Numbered from the stretch's first letter, positions 27,374 to 38,258 are shown. The stretch is 64,000 bases of DNA from Microbacterium timonense (GCF_900292075.1 NZ_OLMV01000003.1:310001-374000), one strand, 5' to 3'. Notes: generated from the sequence alone by a model not told the origin. Numbers and translations are program-made.

Positions 27374-28320
27374 GACTCGCTCGCCTTCCGGTCGGCGCCG
27401 CGGCGCACGAAGGTCACCGCGAGCCCGATCGCCGCGGTCACGATGAGCAGCACGACCGACTGGGCCGCGCCGAACCCGAGCTTCGCCTGGGCGAAGGAGT
27501 CCTTGAGGATCTGGTACACCACCGTCTGCGTCGACGCGGCGGGGCCGCCATCGGTGAGGGCCAGCACGATGTCGTAGGCCTTCAGGAGCCCCACGAGCGT
27601 CAGCACGAGGTTGACGGTGAGCACCGGGGCGATCAGCGGCACGGTCACGCTGCGGAACTGCTGCCACCGCGAGGCGCCGTCGACCGTCGCGGCCTCGTAG
27701 TACTCCGTCGGCACGGATTTGATGCCGGCGATGTAGAGGATCATGTTGAACCCGAAGTGCGACCAGACGATGGTGAGGATCACGCTCGCCTTGGCGAACG
27801 TCACATCGGTGAGGAAGGGCAGCGGGTCCACCCCGAACTGTCCCAGCAGCGAGTTGACCGCCCCCTGCGGGGCGAGCATGGCCGACCACAGGAAGCCGAT
27901 GATCAGGGCGCTGATGATGTAGGGGTAGAAGAACACGGTGCGCAGCACGGTGTTGCCGCGGCCGTTCCCGGCGATGAGTGCGGCAACGGCCAGCCCGACG
28001 CCGTTGCACAGCACCGTGCCGATGACGGCGATGACGGCGGTGAAGATCGCGGCGTCGACGGTGCGCGGGTTCTTGAAGGCATCGGCGTAGTTCTCGAAGC
28101 CGATGAAGTCGAAGCGGAGGCTGTAGCCGTTCCAGTCGGTGAAGCTCAGGACGAACGCCAGCAGCATCGGGATGATGAACATCGCGATGAACACCAGGAG
28201 CGCCGGCCCGGCCATGATCACACCGGCCAGCCGGTCCAGCCAGGACGTGCGGCGCCGACGGGTGCGTGCGCCCGCTCGCGCGGAGGCGGTGCCCGCGATG
28301 CGGGCGACGGTGTCGGCCAT
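27370..28320 (-). CDS. Carbohydrate ABC transporter permease (MalF type)
   Basis: A 316-residue permease. TM1 lies at about 31-52; the EAA loop is YYEAATVDGASRWQQF. FTDWNGYSLRFDFIGFENY is typical of CUT1 MalF/UgpA permeases. Second gene of the operon, 86 bases after the binding protein. The ATG at 28320 is the only in-frame start near the first helix. Confidence 0.93.
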   Translation of the reverse strand: MADTVARIAGTASARAGARTRRRRTSWLDRLAGVIMAGPALLVFIAMFIIPMLLAFVLSFTDWNGYSLRFDFIGFENYADAFKNPRTVDAAIFTAVIAVIGTVLCNGVGLAVAALIAGNGRGNTVLRTVFFYPYIISALIIGFLWSAMLAPQGAVNSLLGQFGVDPLPFLTDVTFAKASVILTIVWSHFGFNMILYIAGIKSVPTEYYEAATVDGASRWQQFRSVTVPLIAPVLTVNLVLTLVGLLKAYDIVLALTDGGPAASTQTVVYQILKDSFAQAKLGFGAAQSVVLLIVTAAIGLAVTFVRRGADRKASES

Positions 28321-28406
28321 CTCGGTCTCGTTTCGTGTCGTCGTCGATACGGATGCGCGGCCTCGGCGCCGGCGCGGGTCATGGCGCGCCGGCACCGAGG
28401 CTCGTG

Positions 28407-29672
28407 TCAGTCGATGTTGGCGGCGAACCACTCGTCCATCGCAGCGTTGACGTCGGCGGCGGGAGTGCCGCCCAGCAGCGCCTGCGTCTGCGTGTTGATC
28501 TCGCCGGCGTAGCCGTCGGGGAGCTTGCGCTCGCCGTAGCCGCCGCCCGTCGGCGTATACGCCGACGCCGGGGTGTCGGCCACGATCGCCAAGAGCTCCT
28601 TGCCGAGCTCGGTCATGTCGTACTCGTAGCCGTCGCGGTAGTTGCCGTCGACCTGGAGCTGGTCCATCACGGCGTCCTTGTCGGTCACGAGGAACTCGAC
28701 CAGCTTGGCCGCGGCATCCTGGTGCTTCGACGCCTTCATGATCATGTAGGGGCTCGCGATGTTCGCGCCCATCGCGGGCTCGTCCACACCGTCGACCGCG
28801 GGACCGCGGAACACGCCGATGGGCGCCGGGTTCTCGGCCTTGGACTCGGTGCCGACGAACCAGCTGCCCATGGGGTAGAGGGCGGCGTTGCCCGCGAGGA
28901 AGTTCTGCTCGGCATCGGGGTACTTCACACCCAGGGCGTCGGCATTGATGTAGCCGTCGGCGATCCAGTCGGCGTAGAGGTCGGTGTAGTCGCCGTAGCT
29001 CTCGCTGAAGGTGACGGCACCCGAGTCCATGTCGGCATACCAGTCGGGGTTCTCACCCACGACGGACGGCAGCGCGAGGGTCTGCAGCGCGTGGCTGGAC
29101 ATCCAGTCGCCGCCGGTCTGGATGGGCGTCCATCCGGCGTCCTTGAGCTTGCCCAGCGCCTCATCGAGCTCGTCGACCGTCGTCGGCAGCTCGGTGATAC
29201 CGGCCTGCTCGAAGGCATCCTTGTTGTAGAACCACAGGCTCTGCAGCTGAACACCCACGCCCGCCATGTAGTTCTTGCCGTCGATCGAGTACTGGTCGGC
29301 GAGCGGGCCGTCGGCAGCCCACTCGTATCCGGAGAGGTCCACGAGCTCTTCCGCGAGGTCGGGCGTGGGGGCCTGCGACTGGACGATATCGGGGGCCTGG
29401 CCGGCGGCCAGCAGGCGCGGAACAGCGGCGGCCACGCCCTCGGCGCCCGGGTTGTCGATCACGACGTCGATGCCGGGATTGGCCTCCTCGAACGGTGCCA
29501 CGAGCTCGTTCCACCACTCCTCGGTGAGGTTGGGGGTCACGTTCACCAGCATCCGCAGCTGGACGTCCTCGTCACTCTCACCTCCTCCCGCGGCCGTGGA
29601 AGAGCAGCCAGCCAGAAGGGTCACGGCGGCCGCAGCGGCGCCGATCGTGGTGAGGGTACGTCTGCTGATCAT
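28407..29672 (-). CDS. Sugar ABC transporter substrate-binding lipoprotein
   Basis: A 421-residue family 1 solute-binding protein. Lipobox LLAGC puts the acylated Cys at residue 23. Typical stretches are FEEANPGIDVVI and the YPMGSWF binding-cleft segment. First gene of the seven-gene sugar operon, preceded by the shared 13-bp operator 48 bases upstream of its ATG. Ligand unknown; oligosaccharide or modified sugar is likely. Confidence 0.93.
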   Translation of the reverse strand: MISRRTLTTIGAAAAAVTLLAGCSSTAAGGGESDEDVQLRMLVNVTPNLTEEWWNELVAPFEEANPGIDVVIDNPGAEGVAAAVPRLLAAGQAPDIVQSQAPTPDLAEELVDLSGYEWAADGPLADQYSIDGKNYMAGVGVQLQSLWFYNKDAFEQAGITELPTTVDELDEALGKLKDAGWTPIQTGGDWMSSHALQTLALPSVVGENPDWYADMDSGAVTFSESYGDYTDLYADWIADGYINADALGVKYPDAEQNFLAGNAALYPMGSWFVGTESKAENPAPIGVFRGPAVDGVDEPAMGANIASPYMIMKASKHQDAAAKLVEFLVTDKDAVMDQLQVDGNYRDGYEYDMTELGKELLAIVADTPASAYTPTGGGYGERKLPDGYAGEINTQTQALLGGTPAADVNAAMDEWFAANID

Positions 29673-29719
29673 CGTCGATCCTCTCGTGGACACGTCATCG
29701 GGACGCCTCGACCTTACAC

Positions 29720-29732
29720 TAATCGATAATCG
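29720..29732. promoter_or_regulatory. Sugar-locus operator, copy 2 (TAATCGATAATCG)
   Basis: Exact reverse complement of the 13-bp word at 19515-19527. It continues into GGTTATC, which may form a second half-site. It lies 48-60 bases upstream of the binding protein ATG, in a promoter-proximal position suited to repression. Confidence 0.6.
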
Positions 29733-29802
29733 GTTATCAACGTCCTCGCGACATCAAGTCCGGCATCGTGTCCTGCGACGGGCACGCGGGTACCGTGGGC
29801 GC

Positions 29803-31017
29803 GTGAGCGTTCCTGCACCCGCCGGCTCCGCCCGCGCGTATCCGTTCGATGCGACTCCCCTCGTCGAACCCGTGCCGCCTGGCGCCGTCCGGGCGTACCG
29901 GGAGCAGCTCCGGCGCGTCGGACGGCTGCCGGGGTCGTCCCTCGGAGCCGTCGCGGGCATCGTCCTGGCCGCGGCCATCGGCCTGGTCGTGTTCGGCTCG
30001 GTCGTCGTCACCCTCCTGTCGGTCGTGATCGCCGCCGCGGCCGGTGGCGACGGCGGCGGGGGCATCGGCGTGCTCTTCGGGCTGTTCCCGCTCGTCGTGC
30101 TGGGCGCGGCCGTCGCGGTCGTCATCGCGTTCACTGTGCGCGGCAGCCGCGCCGCAGCGGAGCGCATGTACCGGCTCGACCGGTTCGCCCAGGCGAATGC
30201 GATGCAGTACGTCCCGCGGCTGGATGCCCCGGCTCTTCCCGGGATGATCTTCGCGCTCGGCAGCGACCGCCACAGCACCGACCTGGTGCGCGGGGGGCAG
30301 CCTCGTTTCGTGGAGTTCGCCAACTACCGCTACACGACGGGCTCCGGCAAGAATCGCCAGACCCATCGCTGGGGGTACGTGGCCATCAAGCTCGACACGC
30401 CGCTGCCCCACATCGTGCTGGATGCCACCGGCAACAACTCGCTGTTCGGCTCCAACCTGCCGCTGACCTTCGACAGGGATCAGCGCCTCAGCCTCGAGGG
30501 CGACTTCGACGAGCACTTCGCGCTCTACTGCCCCGCGGGGTACGAGCGCGATGCGCTCTATCTCTTCACGCCCGACATCATGGCCCGCTTCATCGACAAC
30601 GCTGCGGCCCTCGACGTCGAGATCGTCGACGACTGGCTGTTCCTCTATGCCCGCCGTGACTTCACCACCCTCGACCCGGCGACCTGGGCGTGGCTGTTCT
30701 CGGTGGTCGGCGCGTTCCTCGACAAGTTCGCACAATGGGCGCGCTGGCGAGACGAGCGCCTCTCGGCGGGCACCGGGATGCCGGGCGCCGCCGTCGTCGC
30801 GTCGCAGGCGCGCGCGGGAGACGAGGGCAGAGGCGTCAGCGCCGGCGCGGCGTCTTTCACCGCGCCGCTTCCCGCCCTCCGCCCACCGCCCGGCGTCGCC
30901 CCGCAGGGCCGCCGGCTGCAGCGCGGCGTCCCCTGGGTCACGGTCGTCGTGGCTGGAGCGATCGTGCTGTTCTGGATCCTGTCGAACTCCGGCCTGCTCG
31001 GGCTGCTGTTCCGCTGA
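29803..31017 (+). CDS. Membrane protein of unknown function
   Basis: A 404-residue protein starting at GTG 29803. Two hydrophobic helices (about 46-75 and 83-110) lie around a Gly-rich loop. A cytoplasmic domain with FVEFANYRYTTGSGKNRQ and many aromatic residues follows (about 125-300), then a Pro-rich linker and a C-terminal helix (VVVAGAIVLFWILSNSGLL). I do not recognise the family; similar proteins seem to be common, unannotated, in Microbacteriaceae. It is divergent from the sugar operon and probably unrelated to it. Confidence 0.75.
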   Translation: MSVPAPAGSARAYPFDATPLVEPVPPGAVRAYREQLRRVGRLPGSSLGAVAGIVLAAAIGLVVFGSVVVTLLSVVIAAAAGGDGGGGIGVLFGLFPLVVLGAAVAVVIAFTVRGSRAAAERMYRLDRFAQANAMQYVPRLDAPALPGMIFALGSDRHSTDLVRGGQPRFVEFANYRYTTGSGKNRQTHRWGYVAIKLDTPLPHIVLDATGNNSLFGSNLPLTFDRDQRLSLEGDFDEHFALYCPAGYERDALYLFTPDIMARFIDNAAALDVEIVDDWLFLYARRDFTTLDPATWAWLFSVVGAFLDKFAQWARWRDERLSAGTGMPGAAVVASQARAGDEGRGVSAGAASFTAPLPALRPPPGVAPQGRRLQRGVPWVTVVVAGAIVLFWILSNSGLLGLLFR

Positions 31018-31243
31018 GACGACGGGCGTATGATGTCGGGCGTATGATGTCGGGCGTGCATTCGACGTTCACGACGCCCACCGGGCGTGAGGGGGTCCTC
31101 GGCGCTGCTCGCGCCGAGCGGAGGTAACCGCGCGCGTCGCCTGGTCTGAGACCGGCTGCGACGCAACCCGATCCTCCGTGGGGCCGCAGGTCCCGACATC
31201 TTCTCCGCCCTTGCGGCGGTGACCTCTCGTGAACAAAGGAATC
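31018..31243. other. Intergenic region with a tandem repeat and a hairpin
   Basis: CGGGCGTATGATGT occurs twice in tandem (31023-31036 and 31037-31050). CTCGGCGC (31098-31105) and GCGCCGAG (31111-31118) form a hairpin that may terminate the membrane protein gene. No gene seen. Confidence 0.55.
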
Positions 31244-31732
31244 ATGCACGCATTCACAGAGAAGGACATTCGCGCGTCCTTCGTCAACGCCTCCCTGCGC
31301 GAACGCAACGCCCTCGTCGTCCCGGCCCTCGCACACGTCGAGTGGGAGAACCTCGACTACTTCGGCTGGCGCGACCCGAAGCAGCCGCTCGCCGGTTTCA
31401 TCGTCATCCCCGTGGATGACGAGCCGGTCGGCATCCTGCTGCGCCAGACCGAGCAGCGCACCCGCACGCGAGCCCAGTGCTCGTGGTGCGAGGATGTGAC
31501 ACTCCCGAACGAAGTCGTGCTCTTCAGCGCCAAGCGCGCCGGCAAGGCCGGTCGCAACGGCGACACCGTCGGCACGCTGCTGTGCGAGAACTTCGAGTGC
31601 TCGGCCAACGTGCGCCGGCCCATGCCGCCCGCGTACCTCGGGTTCGACGTGAAGGCCGCGCGCGAGCGCCGCATCGAGGCGCTGCAGTCACACGTGGACC
31701 GCTTCGCGCGCGACATCCGCGACAGCCGCTGA
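31244..31732 (+). CDS. FBP-domain (FusB-like, EF-G-binding type) zinc-finger protein
   Basis: A 162-residue protein. The start FTEKDIRASFVN is typical of the actinobacterial FBP family. Four cysteines (79, 82, 114, 119) in CSWC and CENFEC form the treble-clef zinc site shared with FusB, which binds elongation factor G and rescues it from fusidic acid. Whether this relative binds EF-G is unknown. I chose the ATG after AAAGGA; a GTG at 31229 would add five residues. Confidence 0.82.
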   Translation: MHAFTEKDIRASFVNASLRERNALVVPALAHVEWENLDYFGWRDPKQPLAGFIVIPVDDEPVGILLRQTEQRTRTRAQCSWCEDVTLPNEVVLFSAKRAGKAGRNGDTVGTLLCENFECSANVRRPMPPAYLGFDVKAARERRIEALQSHVDRFARDIRDSR

Positions 31733-31747
31733 GCGCAGGGCCGCAGG

Positions 31748-32155
31748 TCAGCCGACGCCGGCCTGCGGCCCCAGTCCGAAGTGGTCGAGCTCGGGGTCGG
31801 TCAGCATGCGGGAACGGATGATGAAGCGGTTGCCGGTGGGGCCTTCCACGCTGAACCCGGCGCCGCGTCCGGGCACGACGTCAATGGTCAGGTGGGTGTA
31901 TTTCCAGTACTCGAACTGCGCGTGCGAGATGTAGACCTCGACCGGCTCGTCCAGGCCCACCTCCAGCGTGCCCAGCAGCACATCCGACGGTCCGACGAGG
32001 AACATCCCGACCGGGAAGCACATCGGCGCGCTTCCGTCGCAGCATCCCCCCGACTGATGGAACATCAACGCGCCGTGCTGCTTCGTGAGCTCTCGCAGCA
32101 GGGATGCCGCGGCATCCGTCACCGCCACCCTCGCGTATTCGTGAGTCTGTGCCAT
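31748..32155 (-). CDS. DUF779 protein, aldehyde dehydrogenase-associated
   Basis: A 135-residue protein. The cysteine cluster GGCCDGSAPMC (37-46) and the YISHAQFEYWKYTHL segment define DUF779. The family is nearly always next to an acetaldehyde-type aldehyde dehydrogenase, as here, but its biochemical role is not established. AGGAGT precedes the ATG. It is the downstream gene of aldA, 193 bases later. Confidence 0.9.
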   Translation of the reverse strand: MAQTHEYARVAVTDAAASLLRELTKQHGALMFHQSGGCCDGSAPMCFPVGMFLVGPSDVLLGTLEVGLDEPVEVYISHAQFEYWKYTHLTIDVVPGRGAGFSVEGPTGNRFIIRSRMLTDPELDHFGLGPQAGVG

Positions 32156-32177
32156 CGCGGACTCCTGCTTGGCCGAC

Positions 32178-32252
32178 CATGTCCCGATCTCGCTCGTTCC
32201 CGCGCTATGTTGCGGGCGAAATTGGGACATGACGGCAGGAAAGTGGGACATG
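32178..32252. promoter_or_regulatory. Three GGGACATG-type boxes upstream of the DUF779 gene
   Basis: CATGTCCC at 32178-32185 is inverted relative to GGGACATG at 32224-32231 and 32245-32252. The spacing of the two direct copies is 21 bases, two helical turns. Such spacing is what an activator binding in tandem would need; the nearby GAF regulator is the candidate. Confidence 0.45.
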
Positions 32253-32269
32253 GGGTGTCCAGGGGGCGG

Positions 32270-32300
32270 CCCGGGCGAGGCGCGTGCGGCCTCGCCCGGG
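32270..32300 (-). terminator. Hairpin between aldA and the DUF779 gene
   Basis: CCCGGGCGAGGC (32270-32281) pairs perfectly with GCCTCGCCCGGG (32289-32300), a 12-bp stem with a 7-base loop, 49 bases after the aldA stop. It may end aldA transcription or reduce read-through into DUF779. Confidence 0.6.
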
Positions 32301-32348
32301 TGATGGGTGCGGGTGTCACGACCCCCTGAGCCGACCGCCGGGGGTGGC

Positions 32349-33899
32349 CTAGAAGAAGCCCATCGCGCCGTCGGCGTACGACACGAGCAGGTTCTTCGTC
32401 TGCTGGTAGTGGTCGAGCATCTTCAGGTGGTTCTCGCGGCCGATGCCGGACTGCTTGTAGCCGCCGAACGCCGCGTGGGCGGGGTACTGGTGGTAGGTGT
32501 TCGTCCAGACGCGTCCCGCCTCGATCGCACGACCGGCGCGGTAGGCGGTGTCGCCCGATCGGCTCCACACGCCCGCACCGAGGCCGTACAGCGTGTCGTT
32601 GGCGATGCCGATCGCGTCGTCGAAGTCGTCGAAGCTCGTCACCGACACCACCGGGCCGAAGATCTCCTCCTGGAAGATCCGCATGTCGTTCGTGCCTTCG
32701 AACACAGTCGGCGCGACGTAGTACCCGCCGCTCAGGTCGCCGCCCAGGTCGACGCGCTCGCCTCCGGTCAGCAGCTTCGCGCCGCCGGCCTTGCCGATCT
32801 CGATGTAGCTCAAGATCTTCTCGAGCTGGTCGTTGGATGCCTGGGCGCCGATCATCGTCGCCGGATCCAGTGGGTTTCCCTGCACGATCTTGCCGACACG
32901 GTCGAGCCCGTCCGCGAGGAACCCGTCATAGATCGACCGCTGGACGAGCGCGCGGGACGGGCAGGTGCACACCTCGCCTTGATTGAGTGCGAAGAATGTG
33001 AACCCCTCGAGCGCCTTGTCGTAGTACGAGTCGGTCGTGTCGCGGGCGACGTCTTCGAAGAAGACGTTCGCGCTCTTGCCGCCGAGCTCGAGCGTCACGG
33101 GAATGAGGTTCTGCGACGCGTACTGCATGATCAGCCGGCCGGTGGTGGTCTCACCGGTGAACGCCACCTTGCGGATGCGCTTGTGCTGCGCCAGCGGCGC
33201 GCCCGCCTCGATGCCGAAGCCGTTGACGATGTTCACGACGCCGGCCGGCAGCAGGTCGCCGATGATGTCGAACAGGAAGAGGATCGATGCGGGCGTCTGC
33301 TCGGCCGGCTTCAGCACCACGCAGTTGCCGGCGGCCAGCGCCGGCGCGAGCTTCCACGTCGCCATGAGGATGGGGAAGTTCCAGGGGATGATCTGGCCGA
33401 CCACGCCCAGCGGCTCGTGGAAGTGATACGCGACGGTGTCCTCGTCGAGCTGGCTGAGGGAGCCTTCCTGCGCCCGCAGCACGCCCGCGAAGTAGCGGAA
33501 GTGGTCGACGGCGAGCGGGATGTCGGCAGCCAGCGTCTCGCGCACCGGCTTGCCGTTCTCCCACGTCTCGGCGACGGCGATCCGCTCCAGGTTCTGCTCG
33601 ATGCGGTCTGCGATCTTGTTGAGGATCACGGCCCGTTCGGCCGGGGTCGTGCGCTTCCAGGACTCGAACGCCTTCCACGCGACATCCACCGCACGGTCGA
33701 TGTCCTCCACCGTGCCGCGGCCGACCTCGCAGAACGGCTTGCCGTTGACCGGCGAGACGTTCTCGAAGTACTGGCCCTTCACGGGCTCGACGAACTCGCC
33801 GCCGATGTAGTGGCCGTAGCGCGGCCGGTAGTCGGCGATCGAGCCGCGCTGCCCGGGGGCGGCGTAGATGCTCGAGACTCCCTCTTCGACGATGGTCAT
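32349..33899 (-). CDS. Aldehyde dehydrogenase (acetaldehyde/ExaC type)
   Basis: A 516-residue NAD-dependent aldehyde dehydrogenase. The N-terminus [14 protein letters not shown] matches the AldB/ExaC acetaldehyde group. PWNFP and FTGETTTGR bind the cofactor, Glu271 in LELGGKS is the general base, and the nucleophile lies in GEVCTCPSR (Cys311 or Cys313). AAGGAGACC precedes the ATG. Linked to a GAF regulator upstream and DUF779 downstream, a common actinobacterial arrangement for aldehyde or ethanol oxidation. Confidence 0.95.
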   Translation of the reverse strand: MTIVEEGVSSIYAAPGQRGSIADYRPRYGHYIGGEFVEPVKGQYFENVSPVNGKPFCEVGRGTVEDIDRAVDVAWKAFESWKRTTPAERAVILNKIADRIEQNLERIAVAETWENGKPVRETLAADIPLAVDHFRYFAGVLRAQEGSLSQLDEDTVAYHFHEPLGVVGQIIPWNFPILMATWKLAPALAAGNCVVLKPAEQTPASILFLFDIIGDLLPAGVVNIVNGFGIEAGAPLAQHKRIRKVAFTGETTTGRLIMQYASQNLIPVTLELGGKSANVFFEDVARDTTDSYYDKALEGFTFFALNQGEVCTCPSRALVQRSIYDGFLADGLDRVGKIVQGNPLDPATMIGAQASNDQLEKILSYIEIGKAGGAKLLTGGERVDLGGDLSGGYYVAPTVFEGTNDMRIFQEEIFGPVVSVTSFDDFDDAIGIANDTLYGLGAGVWSRSGDTAYRAGRAIEAGRVWTNTYHQYPAHAAFGGYKQSGIGRENHLKMLDHYQQTKNLLVSYADGAMGFF

Positions 33900-33966
33900 G
33901 CTGGTCTCCTTCGACGCTGATCCGCGACGTTCGTCGTCGCGATGCGTCGAAGGTAAGGCGGCCGAG

Positions 33967-33984
33967 GTTGCAGAACGTTGCAAC
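33967..33984. promoter_or_regulatory. Candidate operator GTTGCA-N6-TGCAAC upstream of aldA
   Basis: A perfect 6-bp dyad 67 bases upstream of the aldA start. Probable binding site for the GAF regulator or another activator; inferred from symmetry and place only. Confidence 0.35.
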
Positions 33985-34004
33985 GCCCTCTTCCGGGTCG
34001 GTGA

Positions 34005-34198
34005 GACCCCGGTCGTTGAGCGAGCGAAGCGGGACCCCGGTCGTTGAGCGAGCGAAGGGGGACCCCGGTCGTTGAGCGAGCGAAGGGAGACCCCGGTCGT
34101 TGAGCGAGCGAAGCGAGACGAAACGCCCCGCACACGCGCCCTCGCCGGGCGGGTCGCGTTTCGTCTCGCTCGTCCCTCGCTCGCTCAACGACCGGGTT
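34005..34198. repeat. Extragenic repeat cluster: four 28-bp direct copies plus an inverted copy
   Basis: Direct copies begin at 34005, 34033, 34061 and 34089, each with the core CGGTCGTTGAGCGAGCGAAG. The last copy extends into GAGACGAAACG and is answered by an inverted copy (about 34157-34198), forming a long hairpin. The right arm covers the end of the GAF regulator gene and supplies its final residues and stop codon. Same family as 22572-22680 and 62665-62712. Confidence 0.85.
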
Positions 34199-35537
34199 CG
34201 CGGGCGTCCGCCTCGAGCCTCTCGATGCGCGCCACGAGGCCCGCTCGTCGCGGCGAGCGGGCCGGAAGCATCGACAGGCACAGGCGCAGCAGCTCGGCGT
34301 CGGCGGCGGCGCCGTCGGTGTCGGCGAATGCGAGCAGCACGTCGACGGACGCCTCGGCCATGAGCGCCTCGCGCAGGGCGACCCGCACCGTCTCGCGGAA
34401 CTCCTCCACGCCGGGCGCCACGGAGTCGGGCAGCACGTCGCCGCGATACGCGGCGAGCGCGACGCGGTGGGCACCGCGGTCCAGGAGCGACAGCACCTGG
34501 TGGGCGTCCGTCTCGAGTTCCGCACCGAGCCGGTAGGGCCGCGACTGGGGCACGAGAGCCGGTGCCGCTGTCGCGAGCGCCTTGCGAAGACGCACCATCT
34601 CGGCGCGCAGGGTCACGGCGTTCGCGGTGGCCGCCTGTTCGCCGTAGACGAGCTCACCGAGGCGCTCGGCCGACAACCCCTGGCGGTGAACGGCGAGCAT
34701 GAGCAGCAGCTCCGCGTGACGAGGCCCCAGTTCCGAGACGGTCTCACCGTCGTCGCCGGCCACCTCGAGCAGCGCGCGGTCGCGGCCCAGCACCCGCAGC
34801 GTCGCCCGGGTCGCCGCGGCACGATGCCTGCCGGCCCGGCGTGACGGGGCGGGGTCTGCTCGCGCGCGCAGCCGTGCCACCAACAGCTCTCCCTCGATGG
34901 CCCGGGCCGTGGCATCCACGAGCAACTGCGCCTGCGGAGTCACGGCCTCCACACCACCGGTCACGTCGATGACGCCGACGATACGGCGCGTCTCGGGGTC
35001 GTGCACCGGAGCGGCCGTGCACGACCATGGCTGCACGAGACGGTTGAAATGCTCGGCGCCGGCGATCTGCACCGACCGATCCAGCGCGATCGCCGTGCCG
35101 GGCGCCGCCGTGCCGACCGCGCGTTCTGACCAGTTCGCGCCTTCGACGAAGCCCATGTCACCGGTGAGCCGCCGCACCGTGCGATCGCCCTCGACCCACA
35201 GCAGCCGGCCGGCCGCATCGCCGACCGCCACGACGACACCGGACTCGGATGCCTCGCCCGGCAGCAGCAGACCTCGCACCATGTCGATGACCCCCGCGAG
35301 CGGGTGCGCCCGCCGGTACGCCTCGAGCTCGTCGGCGGTGAGGTCCAGCGGCGGAAGACCCTCGGCTCCCACCAGGCTCTCGAGCGACCGCCGCCACGAC
35401 TCCCGCACCAGGGATCGCACGTCGCGCAGGCGCTCGTCCGCGTCGTTGCCTGCGACGAGCTCGTCGTGGGCACGCTCGATCAGCAGACGCGAGGTCTCGG
35501 GCGACACCTCACGCCGCTGCGACCAGGGTGACGACAC
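34185..35537 (-). CDS. GAF-domain transcriptional regulator of the aldehyde dehydrogenase
   Basis: A 450-residue regulator. Residues about 45-205 resemble the AcoR-type sensory region (SWRRSLES, then a GAF domain with GTAAPGTAIAL and PVHDPETRRIVGVIDVTGG). There is no sigma-54 AAA domain. Instead residues about 255-345 form a winged helix (LGPRHAELLLMLAVHRQGLS, VTLRAEMVRLRKAL). Actinobacteria often pair this type with aldA. The GTG start at 35537 has GGAGCC upstream. The last codons (EPGR-stop) come from an extragenic repeat, so the native end may have been lost. Confidence 0.85.
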   Translation of the reverse strand: MSSPWSQRREVSPETSRLLIERAHDELVAGNDADERLRDVRSLVRESWRRSLESLVGAEGLPPLDLTADELEAYRRAHPLAGVIDMVRGLLLPGEASESGVVVAVGDAAGRLLWVEGDRTVRRLTGDMGFVEGANWSERAVGTAAPGTAIALDRSVQIAGAEHFNRLVQPWSCTAAPVHDPETRRIVGVIDVTGGVEAVTPQAQLLVDATARAIEGELLVARLRARADPAPSRRAGRHRAAATRATLRVLGRDRALLEVAGDDGETVSELGPRHAELLLMLAVHRQGLSAERLGELVYGEQAATANAVTLRAEMVRLRKALATAAPALVPQSRPYRLGAELETDAHQVLSLLDRGAHRVALAAYRGDVLPDSVAPGVEEFRETVRVALREALMAEASVDVLLAFADTDGAAADAELLRLCLSMLPARSPRRAGLVARIERLEADAREPGR

Positions 35538-35594
35538 GGCGGCTCCGATCGACGTCGGTGGAGCGTGGGTCCAGTGTAGGCGTGCGGGGGACCG

Positions 35595-37264
<1,670 letters not shown>

Positions 37265-37265
<1 letters not shown>

Positions 37266-38257
37266 CACTCCACCTCTCCCATGAACTCGCGGGATGCCGG
37301 CTGGCTCGCCGCCACGGCATCCGCCGGCGTCTGATCGGCCGCGCGTCGGCGAGCCCGCAGACGTGGGTCGGCCAGGTCGTTGAGGCTCTCGCCGATGAGC
37401 GTCATGCCCAGGATCGTGAGCACGATCGCCACACCCGGCGGGATCGCCGTCCACCAGATGCCCGCCGCGACGTCGCTGATCGACCGCTGCAGGTCATAGC
37501 CCCACTCGGCGGCGGCCGATGGTTCGATGCCGAAACCGAGGAAGCCCAGCGCCGCGAGCGTCGCGATCGCCTCGGAGGCGTTGAGCGTGACGATGAGCGG
37601 CAGCGTGCGGGTGGCGTTGCGCAGCACGTGGACGAACATGATGCGCGAGGTCGGCGCACCGATCACCTTGGCCGACTCGATGAAGGCCTCGGCCTTGATG
37701 CGCACGACCTCGGCGCGCACGACTCGGAAGTACTGAGGCACGAAGACGACCGTGATCGACACGGCCGCCGCCATGATCCCGGGCCACAGACCGGACTGGC
37801 CGCCGCTGATGGCGATGGCGACGACGATCGCCAGCAGCAGCGTCGGGAAGGCGTAGATCGCGTCCGCGATCACGACGAGGGTGCGATCGACCCAGCCGCC
37901 GAGGTAGCCCGAGACCAGACCGAGCAGGATGCCGACGACGACCGAGAGCGCGAGTGCGACGATGACGACGAGGATCGCGGTCTGTGCGCCCCAGATGGTG
38001 CGGGAGAGGACGTCGTAGCCGCCCACCGTCGTGCCCAGCAGATGCTGCGGGCTCGGCGGCTGGGTGGAGCCGAAGTTGCCGTCCGGACCGCGCAGCTGGT
38101 TGTAGCTGTACGGTGCGAGCCACGGCGCGAAGACCGCGAAGATGACGAACAGTGCGGTGAGGATGAGTCCGGCCACGAGCATGCCGCGCTGGAGTCCGAC
38201 GCTCTGGCGGAGCTGGTGAACGACCGGGATCCGGTCGACGATGCGGCGCCTGGCCAT
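37265..38257 (-). CDS. Peptide ABC transporter permease (DppC/OppC type)
   Basis: A 330-residue membrane permease with an N-terminal helix, a ~50-residue periplasmic loop (HLLGTTVGGYDVLSRTIWGA is the DppC hallmark) and five C-terminal helices. The EAA loop is ESAKVIGAPTSRIMFVHVLRN. One base separates it from the DppB stop. Confidence 0.95.
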
Positions 38258-38258
38258 C

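Noticed and set aside
24466..29672. Prophage or transposon carrying the sugar locus
   Set aside because: No integrase, transposase, terminal repeats or tRNA junction; base and codon use match the rest.
34005..34116. Regular 28-bp direct repeats that might be a CRISPR array
   Set aside because: The copies are contiguous with no unique spacers and no cas genes; they belong to an extragenic repeat family.
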